NCBI GenBank assembly: GCA_947625455.1 | Contig: CANQOJ010000169.1 | Span: 1 to 5,020 of the forward strand | Direction of reading: 5' to 3' | Length of the DNA: 5,020 nt | Source: an uncultured Clostridia bacterium | GTDB taxonomy: Bacteria > Bacillota > Clostridia > Oscillospirales > Ruminococcaceae | Shown: positions 1-5,020 of the stretch, piece after piece | How the letters are laid out: every line of letters starts with the position of its first letter | How positions within the stretch are numbered: the first letter of the stretch is position 1 | Notes under the pieces: generated by a model | Told to the model about the DNA's origin: nothing | Seen by the model: only the letters and a program-made list of their open reading frames with translations | Database searches by the model: none | Translations under genes and position numbers: made by a program

Positions 1-598
1 ATATGCCGCGGCGCATTTAGGCAAAGTGAAAGTCGGAGACGAAGAATACGAGCCGTTTTTGGGCGACGCGCTCACGGTAAACGGCTATCTGGGCAGTGAC
101 GGCATAAAGCCGTTGATAAAGACTTGCCTTGAAAATGACAAGGGAATTTTCGTGCTTGTAAAGACTTCAAATCCGTCAAGCGGTGAGCTTCAGGATAAAC
201 TTGTCGACGGTATGCCGATATACGAGTACATGGGAAAGATGTGCGAGAAGTGGGGAGAAGAACTTCCCGGCGCATATGGGTACAGCGGAGTAGGCGCGGT
301 TGTCGGCGCGACATATCCGGAGCAGATTAAAAGGCTTCGCGGGATACTTCCGCATACGTTTTTCCTTGTTCCCGGCTACGGCGCGCAGGGAGCAACGGCG
401 GCGGATATTGCGGCGGCATTCGACAAAAACGGCTTGGGCGGCATTGTAAACAGTTCGAGAGGAATTATGTGCGCATATCAGAAACAGAAGTGCGATGAAA
501 GAGAGTTTGCACAGGCTGCGCGCAGAGAGGCTATTCGTATGCGCGATGAGATAATGACATATGTCGGCGCGGTCAAAGCAAATAACCTGCAAGGTTGA
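1..598 (+). CDS. pyrF: Orotidine 5'-phosphate decarboxylase, type 2 (5'-truncated by window edge)
   Basis: Cytoplasmic enzyme that decarboxylates orotidine 5'-phosphate to UMP, the last step of de novo UMP synthesis. The reading frame (codons from base 2) is open to the left edge, so the gene starts outside the window; 198 residues are visible. The GTG at base 26 is internal, because the eight codons before it (YAAAHLGK) continue the family pattern. Recognisable type 2 segments are the DALTVNGYLGSDGIKP stretch (about 68-115), the VPGYGAQGA phosphate-binding loop (about 367-396) and the NSSRG segment (about 448-465). The catalytic Asp/Lys motif of the family should lie upstream and cannot be checked. 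Type 2 proteins are usually about 280-310 residues, so roughly 90-110 are missing. The TGA stop lies 14 bases before the carA ATG, which suggests co-transcription. No frameshift is seen in the visible part. Confidence 0.93.
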   Translation, partial: YAAAHLGKVKVGDEEYEPFLGDALTVNGYLGSDGIKPLIKTCLENDKGIFVLVKTSNPSSGELQDKLVDGMPIYEYMGKMCEKWGEELPGAYGYSGVGAVVGATYPEQIKRLRGILPHTFFLVPGYGAQGATAADIAAAFDKNGLGGIVNSSRGIMCAYQKQKCDEREFAQAARREAIRMRDEIMTYVGAVKANNLQG

Positions 599-602
599 AT
601 AC

Positions 603-607
603 GGAGG
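603..607 (+). promoter_or_regulatory. Ribosome binding site fixing the carA start
   Basis: GGAGG, five bases before the ATG at 613. A longer reading of the frame could start at the TTG at 595, which overlaps the pyrF stop, but that TTG has only a weak AAGG directly in front of it and would place this strong site inside the coding region. The site therefore favours ATG 613. Confidence 0.8.
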
Positions 608-612
608 CTGAA

Positions 613-1707
613 ATGATTTTAGAGAACAGAAGAAAAGCAAGCCTTGTGCTCGCAAACGGCGAAGTTTTCGAGGGCGCGGGCTTTGGAGCAGAGGGAAAAG
701 CGATAGGCGAGATTGTGTTTACAACGGCTATGACGGGTTATCAGGAAACGCTTACCGATCCGTCATACTGCGGACAGATAATAACGCAGACCTTTCCGCT
801 TATCGGAAATTACGGAGTGAATAACATAGACCCCGAAAGCAAGGGCTGCGCGGCGGCGGGATATATCGTAAGAGAATACTGCGAAGCGCCGTCAAATTTC
901 AGGTGCGAGGGAAAACTTTGCGATTATCTCAAATCGCTTAATATTGTCGGTATCTGCGACATTGACACCAGAAAACTCACTAGGATTATCCGCGAAAGCG
1001 GTGTTATGAACGGCGCTATCATAAACGGAGAATACGATAAAGATGAACTTCTTAAAGAGATAAATGCCTATAAAGTCGGCGAGGTTGTGCCGAAAGTAAG
1101 CGTAAAGAAAAAGGAGTTCTATCCCGCAGAAAACCCTAAGTTCAATGTGGTGCTTATGGACTACGGATATAAGCACAACATAAGACGGGAGCTTGTAAAG
1201 CGCGGGTGTAATGTCACCGTTATGCCGTATAACGCAACTGCAGAGGAGATAAAAGCGGAGAAACCCGACGGCATAATGCTTTCAAACGGCCCCGGCGATC
1301 CGCAGGATAACGTAACTTCAATAAACACGCTCAAAGAACTTATCCCCGCTAAAATCCCGACATTCGGCATATGTTTAGGTCATCAGCTTCTGGCGCTTGC
1401 AAATGGTGCTAAGACCGAAAAGCTGAAATACGGACACAGAGGCGGAAATCAGCCCGTAAAGGATTTGGCGCTTGACAGGACGTTTATCACCTCGCAAAAC
1501 CACGGCTATGCTGTAATTTCCGACAGCATTCCCGAAAGCGCAGGCAAGGTATCTCATATAAACGGAAACGACGGCACTTGCGAGGGAGTAAGATACACAA
1601 ACGCGCCCGCATTTACCGTGCAGTTTCACCCCGAAGCCTGCGGCGGTCCGCACGACACTTCATATCTGTTTGACGAGTTTTTAAAGCTGATGAAAGAACA
1701 CAAATAG
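613..1707 (+). CDS. carA: Carbamoyl-phosphate synthase small (glutaminase) subunit
   Basis: Hydrolyses glutamine and passes the ammonia through a tunnel to CarB, for carbamoyl phosphate used in pyrimidine and arginine synthesis. The protein is 364 residues from ATG 613, a usual length for CarA. The N-terminal CarA-specific domain is visible from GEVFEGAGFG through TGYQETLTDPSY (about residues 41-52) and the GQIITQTFPLIGNYG stretch. The C-terminal class I glutamine amidotransferase domain has NGPGDP (about 225-230), the nucleophile elbow GICLGHQ with Cys254, and FHPEACGGP with His339 and Glu341, which completes the catalytic triad. No key residue is missing. It follows pyrF after 14 bases, consistent with one operon. 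The normal partner carB does not follow directly: about 1.2 kb with three unrelated genes intervenes. Composition is about 50% GC in sampled lines, richer than most of that block. Confidence 0.97.
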   Translation: MILENRRKASLVLANGEVFEGAGFGAEGKAIGEIVFTTAMTGYQETLTDPSYCGQIITQTFPLIGNYGVNNIDPESKGCAAAGYIVREYCEAPSNFRCEGKLCDYLKSLNIVGICDIDTRKLTRIIRESGVMNGAIINGEYDKDELLKEINAYKVGEVVPKVSVKKKEFYPAENPKFNVVLMDYGYKHNIRRELVKRGCNVTVMPYNATAEEIKAEKPDGIMLSNGPGDPQDNVTSINTLKELIPAKIPTFGICLGHQLLALANGAKTEKLKYGHRGGNQPVKDLALDRTFITSQNHGYAVISDSIPESAGKVSHINGNDGTCEGVRYTNAPAFTVQFHPEACGGPHDTSYLFDEFLKLMKEHK

Positions 1708-1723
1708 TTTATACTTTTGTGTT
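1697..1723 (+). other. Hairpin across the carA stop codon
   Basis: AACACAAA (1697-1704) is the exact reverse complement of TTTGTGTT (1716-1723). Inside it, AGT (1706-1708) pairs with ACT (1713-1715) around a TTAT loop, leaving one bulged T at 1705, for 11 pairs in all. The stem is AT-rich, and the T7 run at 1736-1742 begins 12 bases after it, so it is not a standard intrinsic terminator. It could be a weak or partial terminator, a processing site, or chance. The left arm lies within carA codons. Confidence 0.35.
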
Positions 1724-1764
1724 GTTGGCAAGTTGTTTTTTTACTGCTCAATAAATCGAAATTT

Positions 1765-1773
1765 GAAAGAGAG
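1765..1773 (+). promoter_or_regulatory. Ribosome binding site of the unknown small gene
   Basis: The purine run GAAAGAGAG ends six bases before the ATG at 1780. The frame stays open upstream to a TTG at 1717, but that start has no ribosome binding site and would add 21 residues of unlikely sequence reading through a T-run. The site supports ATG 1780. Confidence 0.55.
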
Positions 1774-1779
1774 TTTAAC

Positions 1780-2199
1780 ATGGAATTAAAAGACTATACC
1801 GGAAAACTTAACAGCCATGCGGATTATTTGAACATACTAAAACATTTGAAACAGAAAAGCAAATATATTGAATATGTTTTAGTGGATGAAGACGACACAA
1901 GACTTGTTGATAAGTTCAAGGATTTAATTGTGTCTGTTCAGCCTAAAAATAAATGGTGTGGAACGAAATCAAGCAAAAAAAGCAAAGTGTATAAACTGAC
2001 GGTTTCAAAAGAACTGTTTCAATATCTGCAAAAGTTTGAAACCTTTTGTAAATATACGGTTTCCAACACAGGAGATATTGCGGAAAACACCGATTTCGGG
2101 TTCAACGATATTGCGTTTTTTGACGATAAAGATTTGCCGCTATTGTTTACAACAACGCACGAGGGATATATTTATGTTCGGAGTGATTTGGAAGATTGA
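1780..2199 (+). CDS. Hypothetical protein of 139 residues
   Basis: I do not recognise this family with confidence and assign no function. The product is small, probably soluble and lysine-rich, with no signal peptide or membrane segment. An N-terminal part that looks helical (about 10-29, LNSHADYLNILKHLKQKSKY) is followed by a beta-like YVLVDEDD stretch (32-39), a strongly basic patch (KWCGTKSSKKSK, 58-69), a helix-like segment ELFQYLQKFETFCKY (78-92), and an acidic/aromatic end with FFDDKDLPLLFTTTHEGYIYV (113-133). Two cysteines (60 and 90) form no obvious metal site. It starts 72 bases after carA and ends 20 bases before mntA. Sampled GC is about 34%, well below carA, which suggests acquisition. 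A SpoIIIAH-like label seems unlikely because no membrane anchor is present. It may belong to the toxin-antitoxin cassette or be an independent passenger. Confidence 0.75.
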   Translation: MELKDYTGKLNSHADYLNILKHLKQKSKYIEYVLVDEDDTRLVDKFKDLIVSVQPKNKWCGTKSSKKSKVYKLTVSKELFQYLQKFETFCKYTVSNTGDIAENTDFGFNDIAFFDDKDLPLLFTTTHEGYIYVRSDLED

Positions 2200-2219
2200 G
2201 TTTTTGAGGAGATGGTGTT

Positions 2220-2522
2220 ATGGCTGAAGATGTATTGACGTTGGACGACATTCGCCAAGCGGTGAAACCGTTTGCAGAGAAGTATAAAATAAGCGAAGTG
2301 TATCTTTTCGGCTCGTATGCAAGAGGAGAGGCGGACAGCAAAAGCGACGTTGATTTTCTTATCGTGGGCGGAGAGGGATTTAAGCTTGTTGATACGCTCG
2401 GATTTGGTTTTGAAATGAGTCAAGTCTTGAGCCGCGACGTTGACGCTTACGAGATAAGGGAATTAAAGTTGGACACACCGTTTTATCACAATGTTATGAA
2501 AGACAGGGTGAGAGTGGCGTGA
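2220..2522 (+). CDS. mntA: Minimal nucleotidyltransferase, MntA-type antitoxin
   Basis: Small 100-residue protein of the MNT branch of the DNA polymerase beta-like nucleotidyltransferases. GS at 31-32 is followed by exactly ten residues and then D43-V-D45 (GSYARGEADSKSDVDFLIVG), the GSX10DXD motif that binds nucleotide and metal; D75 in VDAYE is the likely third acidic ligand. In characterised MntA/HepT pairs the MNT protein neutralises the HEPN toxin by transferring AMP groups to a tyrosine beside its active site. That role is inferred here from the intact motif and the adjacent hepT. ATG 2220 is supported by GAGGAG at 2206-2211, eight bases upstream. The TGA stop overlaps the GTG start of hepT by four bases, so translation is probably coupled. 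Its GC content (about 47% in sampled lines) is closer to carA than to its two neighbours. Confidence 0.88.
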   Translation: MAEDVLTLDDIRQAVKPFAEKYKISEVYLFGSYARGEADSKSDVDFLIVGGEGFKLVDTLGFGFEMSQVLSRDVDAYEIRELKLDTPFYHNVMKDRVRVA

Positions 2523-2857
2523 AATATTCGGATAAACAGAGAATTAAAAAAATTCTGTATTTTGCCGAAGAACTGATACAGTATAATAAAAGGCATAATG
2601 TAAGCAGAGACACTATTAAAGAAGACCATGATATTCAATGGGCAATCACTACGCCACTTTTTAATATAGGTGAACAAGCTTATTTGCTCACAAGGGAATT
2701 TAAAGACAAAAATCCTCAAATTCAATGGAATTTAATTGCTGGGCTACGGCACAGGCTTGTACACGATTATGACGCAACTAACTGGGAAATAATAGCAGAT
2801 GTTGTTTTTAATGAAATCCCCGTCTTGATAAAACAACTTCAAAACTTAGCGAAATAA
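2519..2857 (+). CDS. hepT: HEPN/DUF86 family ribonuclease toxin, HepT-like
   Basis: All-alpha HEPN-domain protein of 112 residues, the usual size for DUF86/HepT. The active-site motif is R77-X4-H82-X-Y84 (GLRHRLVHDY, 75-84). In the family Arg and His are catalytic, and the tyrosine is the residue modified by MntA. Upstream, DIQWAI (38-43) and NIGEQAYLL (49-57) match the typical 'IGE' helix region, and IQWNLIAGLRH leads into the motif. Characterised HepT proteins are RNases that block growth, and tRNA 3'-end cleavage has been reported for one; the target here is unknown. It starts with GTG within the mntA stop (GTGA), so it probably depends on mntA translation, and the antitoxin is made first. 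Sampled GC is about 35%. Its stop is 28 bases before carB, so carB likely lies on the same transcript. Confidence 0.87.
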   Translation: MKYSDKQRIKKILYFAEELIQYNKRHNVSRDTIKEDHDIQWAITTPLFNIGEQAYLLTREFKDKNPQIQWNLIAGLRHRLVHDYDATNWEIIADVVFNEIPVLIKQLQNLAK

Positions 2858-2882
2858 AAGGACAAAAAGAAAGGACGAAAAA
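2857..2882 (+). repeat. Two tandem 13-base A-rich units before carB
   Basis: AAAGGAC occurs at 2857-2863 and again at 2870-2876, each followed by an A-rich tail, so two 13-base units sit head to tail with few differences. The first unit begins at the last base of the hepT stop. The second contains the likely carB ribosome binding site, so the first may be a duplicated copy of it. The A-richness makes some resemblance expected by chance. Confidence 0.5.
2871..2875 (+). promoter_or_regulatory. Ribosome binding site of carB
   Basis: AAGGA lies ten bases before ATG 2886, slightly longer than ideal spacing. A second AAGGA at 2858-2862 is too far away to serve this start. The encoded N-terminus (MPLREDIKKVLVIGSGP) matches the normal CarB start, so ATG 2886 is secure. 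Confidence 0.65.
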
Positions 2883-2885
2883 ACA

Positions 2886-5020
2886 ATGCCTTTAAGAGAA
2901 GATATAAAGAAAGTGCTTGTAATAGGTTCGGGACCTATTGTCATAGGACAAGCCGCAGAGTTCGACTATGCGGGAACGCAGGCTTGCAGAGCGCTTAAAG
3001 CGGAGGGGCTTGAAGTTGTGCTTATAAACTCAAACCCCGCTACCATTATGACCGACAAGCATATGGCGGACAAGATTTACATAGAACCGCTTACGCTTGA
3101 CGTTGTAAAGCGCGTTATCGAGATAGAGAAGCCCGATTCCGTGGTTTCAAACCTCGGCGGGCAGACCGCGCTTACGCTTTCAATGCAGCTGGCAGAAAGC
3201 GGATTTCTAGCCGAACACAACGTAAAGCTTTTAGGTTCTGATCCCGAAACTATCCACAAAGCTGAGGACAGACAGGCGTTTAAGGACACTATGGAGGAGA
3301 TAGGTCAGCCTGTTATCCCGTCAAAGGTTGTTGAGGATATTGACGACGCAATGGCATTCGCGGAGGAAATAGGCTATCCCGTTATCGTTCGTCCTGCGTT
3401 TACTCTTGGCGGCACGGGCGGCGGTATAGCGGAAACTCGTGAAGAACTGCATGAAATTGCGACAAACGGACTAAGACTTTCGCCTATAACGCAGATACTT
3501 GTTGAAAAATGTATTTCGGGCTGGAAAGAAATTGAGTTTGAGGTTATGCGCGATAGAAAAGGCAACGTCATAACTGTCTGCTCAATGGAAAACTTTGATC
3601 CCGTTGGCGTGCATACGGGCGACAGCATTGTCGTTGCGCCTACGGTAACGCTTGCGGACAAGGAATATCAAATGCTTAGAACAGCCGCGCTTGACATAAT
3701 ACAGGCGCTTAAGGTTGAGGGCGGGTGCAACTGTCAGTTTGCGCTGAAACCCGACAGCTTTGAATATGCCGTAATTGAAGTCAATCCCCGTGTTTCGCGC
3801 TCGTCAGCGCTTGCGTCCAAGGCTACGGGATATCCCATAGCAAAGGTCGCGGCGAGAATTGCCGTGGGCTATACTCTTGACGAAATTATAAATCAGGTGA
3901 CGGGCAAGACTTACGCTTGTTTTGAGCCTGCGCTTGATTATCTTGTAGTAAAGTTCCCGAAATGGCCGTTTGACAAGTTCGTTTATGCAAAGAAAACACT
4001 TGGTACTCAAATGAAAGCAACAGGCGAAATTATGGCTATTGCCCCGTCATTTGAAGCGGGAATGATGAAAGCCGTCCGTTCAATCGAACTCGGGATGGAC
4101 ACCCTCACAAAGCGCGAGTTTACCGAGCTTTCAGACGAACAGGTGCGCGAAAAGCTGAAAGACGTCGACGTTGACAGGTCATTCTGTGTGTTTGAGGCAT
4201 TAAAGCGCGGTATCAGCATTGACGACATTCACGATATAACGAAAATTGACAAGTGGTTTATTTCAAAACTCAATAACCTTGTAAACCTTGAAAAACAGCT
4301 TGCAGGCGGTGAACTTACGCAGGAGAAATATGACCTTGCGAAGAAATACTGCTATCTTGACAGCACAATCGAGAAGATTTCCGGTCAGAAGCTCAAAGAT
4401 AAGGGCATAAACAGAAAACTTGCCGTTTACAAGATGGTCGACACCTGCGCGGCGGAGTTTTCGGCTGATACTCCGTATTTCTACAACGATTTTGATGATG
4501 AAAACGAGGCAAAGGAATTTATAGAACAGCACCCCTCCGACAAGAAAAAGGTAATAGTTTTCGGCTCAGGTCCTATAAGAATAGGACAGGGCATAGAGTT
4601 CGACTATTGCTCGGTGCACTGCGTCTGGACGCTTAAAGAGGAGGGCTGTGAAGCTATCATCTGCAACAACAACCCCGAAACCGTATCAACAGATTTCGAC
4701 ACGGGTACGCGCCTGTACTTTGATCCGCTGACGAAAGAGGAAGTTGAGGCGCTTATAGCTACGGAAAAGCCATATGGGTGCGTTGTGCAGTTTGGCGGGC
4801 AGACAGCTATTAAACTTACAAAACACCTGACGGAAATGGGCGTCCGCATTCTGGGTACGCAAGCCGCCGATATTGACGCAGCGGAGGACAGAGAGTTGTT
4901 TGACGAACTGCTTGAAAAGTGCGGAATACCGCGCCCGAAGGGAGAAACGGTGTTTACTGCCGAAGAAGCATTGAAAGCCGCAAATGAACTCGGATATCCC
5001 GTATTGCTCCGTCCGTCGTA
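2886..5020 (+). CDS. carB: Carbamoyl-phosphate synthase large subunit (3'-truncated by window edge)
   Basis: Makes carbamoyl phosphate from bicarbonate, ammonia supplied by CarA, and two ATP. The frame is open from ATG 2886 to the edge, 711 full codons; CarB is normally about 1070 residues, so about one third is missing. The first half shows the N-terminal GSGPIVIGQAAEFDYAG segment, the ATP-grasp loop GYPVIVRPAFTLGGTGGG with Arg169, and metal ligands Gln284, Glu298 and Asn300 (EVNPRVSRSSALASKATG). The oligomerisation domain follows (about 400-550, including FEAGMMKAVRS). The second, duplicated half begins near residue 553, with GSGPIRIGQGIEFDY from 560, and the window stops in the second ATP-grasp loop (GYPVLLRPS, Arg709). 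The allosteric C-terminal domain is outside the window. No frameshift or stop is seen. It is separated from carA by the toxin-antitoxin block, so it probably relies on read-through or an unseen promoter. Confidence 0.97.
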   Translation, partial: MPLREDIKKVLVIGSGPIVIGQAAEFDYAGTQACRALKAEGLEVVLINSNPATIMTDKHMADKIYIEPLTLDVVKRVIEIEKPDSVVSNLGGQTALTLSMQLAESGFLAEHNVKLLGSDPETIHKAEDRQAFKDTMEEIGQPVIPSKVVEDIDDAMAFAEEIGYPVIVRPAFTLGGTGGGIAETREELHEIATNGLRLSPITQILVEKCISGWKEIEFEVMRDRKGNVITVCSMENFDPVGVHTGDSIVVAPTVTLADKEYQMLRTAALDIIQALKVEGGCNCQFALKPDSFEYAVIEVNPRVSRSSALASKATGYPIAKVAARIAVGYTLDEIINQVTGKTYACFEPALDYLVVKFPKWPFDKFVYAKKTLGTQMKATGEIMAIAPSFEAGMMKAVRSIELGMDTLTKREFTELSDEQVREKLKDVDVDRSFCVFEALKRGISIDDIHDITKIDKWFISKLNNLVNLEKQLAGGELTQEKYDLAKKYCYLDSTIEKISGQKLKDKGINRKLAVYKMVDTCAAEFSADTPYFYNDFDDENEAKEFIEQHPSDKKKVIVFGSGPIRIGQGIEFDYCSVHCVWTLKEEGCEAIICNNNPETVSTDFDTGTRLYFDPLTKEEVEALIATEKPYGCVVQFGGQTAIKLTKHLTEMGVRILGTQAADIDAAEDRELFDELLEKCGIPRPKGETVFTAEEALKAANELGYPVLLRPS

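Larger units (their letters stand above)
1708..2885 (+). other. Accessory three-gene block between carA and carB
   Basis: This stretch separates two genes that encode subunits of one enzyme and are usually adjacent. It carries an unknown small gene, mntA and hepT, all in the same direction as the operon. Sampled lines give about 34% GC in the unknown gene, 47% in mntA and 35% in hepT, against about 50% in carA. No transposase, integrase or clear target-site duplication was found. Acquisition by horizontal transfer is inferred from content, position and composition; the exact borders are not proven. Confidence 0.6.

Noticed and set aside
595..612. Earlier TTG start for carA overlapping the pyrF stop
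   Set aside because: The strong GGAGG at 603-607 is correctly spaced for ATG 613, and the six extra residues (from TTG) are not typical of CarA.
176..655. Long minus-strand reading frame opposite pyrF
   Set aside because: It lies entirely antisense to a well-supported gene, has no ribosome binding site of note, and its product resembles no family I know. The same applies to the other minus-strand frames opposite carA and carB.
1736..1742. T7 run after carA as an intrinsic terminator
   Set aside because: The nearest stem ends 12 bases earlier and is AT-rich, so the classical stem-then-U-tract arrangement is absent.
1725..1755. Possible promoter: TTGGCA (1725-1730) and AATAAA (1750-1755)
   Set aside because: The spacer is 19 bases and the -10 box matches only 4 of 6 positions. 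In an AT-rich gap this is expected by chance, so I do not list it as a feature.
1717..1779. Upstream TTG extension of the 139-residue hypothetical protein
   Set aside because: No ribosome binding site precedes it, it lies within the hairpin and T-run region, and ATG 1780 has a better-placed purine run.
1692..2882. Resemblance of GAAAGAACACAAA (1692-1704) to GAAAGGACGAAAA (2869-2881) as a target-site duplication
   Set aside because: The match is imperfect and A-rich, and one copy is inside carA codons, so it is not convincing as a duplication.

Overview
The window lies inside a pyrimidine-biosynthesis gene cluster, with every gene on the plus strand. It holds the 3' two-thirds of pyrF (orotidine 5'-phosphate decarboxylase, the longer 'type 2' form), a complete carA (small subunit of carbamoyl-phosphate synthase), and the first ~711 codons of carB (large subunit), which runs off the right edge. 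The protein sequences, the strong GGAGG-type ribosome binding sites, the frequent ATA/AGA codons and the pyrF-carA-carB order suggest a Bacillota bacterium of the class Clostridia. That is a judgement from memory of the families, not a search result.

Layout: pyrF (left edge to 598); carA (613-1707); a three-gene block of about 1.2 kb (1708-2885); carB (2886 to right edge). The block contains an unrecognised 139-residue protein (1780-2199), a minimal nucleotidyltransferase with an exact GSX10DXD motif (2220-2522), and a HEPN/DUF86 protein with an R-X4-H-X-Y motif (2519-2857). The last two overlap by 4 bases and form a recognisable MntA/HepT toxin-antitoxin pair (type VII in the established scheme).

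The unusual feature is the position of that pair. carA and carB encode two subunits of one enzyme and are normally adjacent, yet here an accessory toxin-antitoxin cassette sits between them in the same orientation, with short gaps and no clear terminator or transposase. The unknown gene and hepT are clearly more AT-rich than carA by hand count (about 34-35% versus about 50% GC in sampled lines), while mntA is intermediate to host-like (about 47%). This points to acquired DNA that has been fitted into the operon, possibly as a mosaic. If the whole region is one transcript, carB depends on read-through across the toxin-antitoxin genes, and the toxin-antitoxin dose follows pyrimidine-operon expression.

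The core genes work as a pathway: CarA releases ammonia from glutamine, CarB uses it with bicarbonate and two ATP to make carbamoyl phosphate, and PyrF performs the last step to UMP. I read carB codon by codon from its ATG to the window edge and found no stop or frameshift, so the insertion has not visibly damaged it. No RNA genes, CRISPR arrays or insertion-sequence genes were found.
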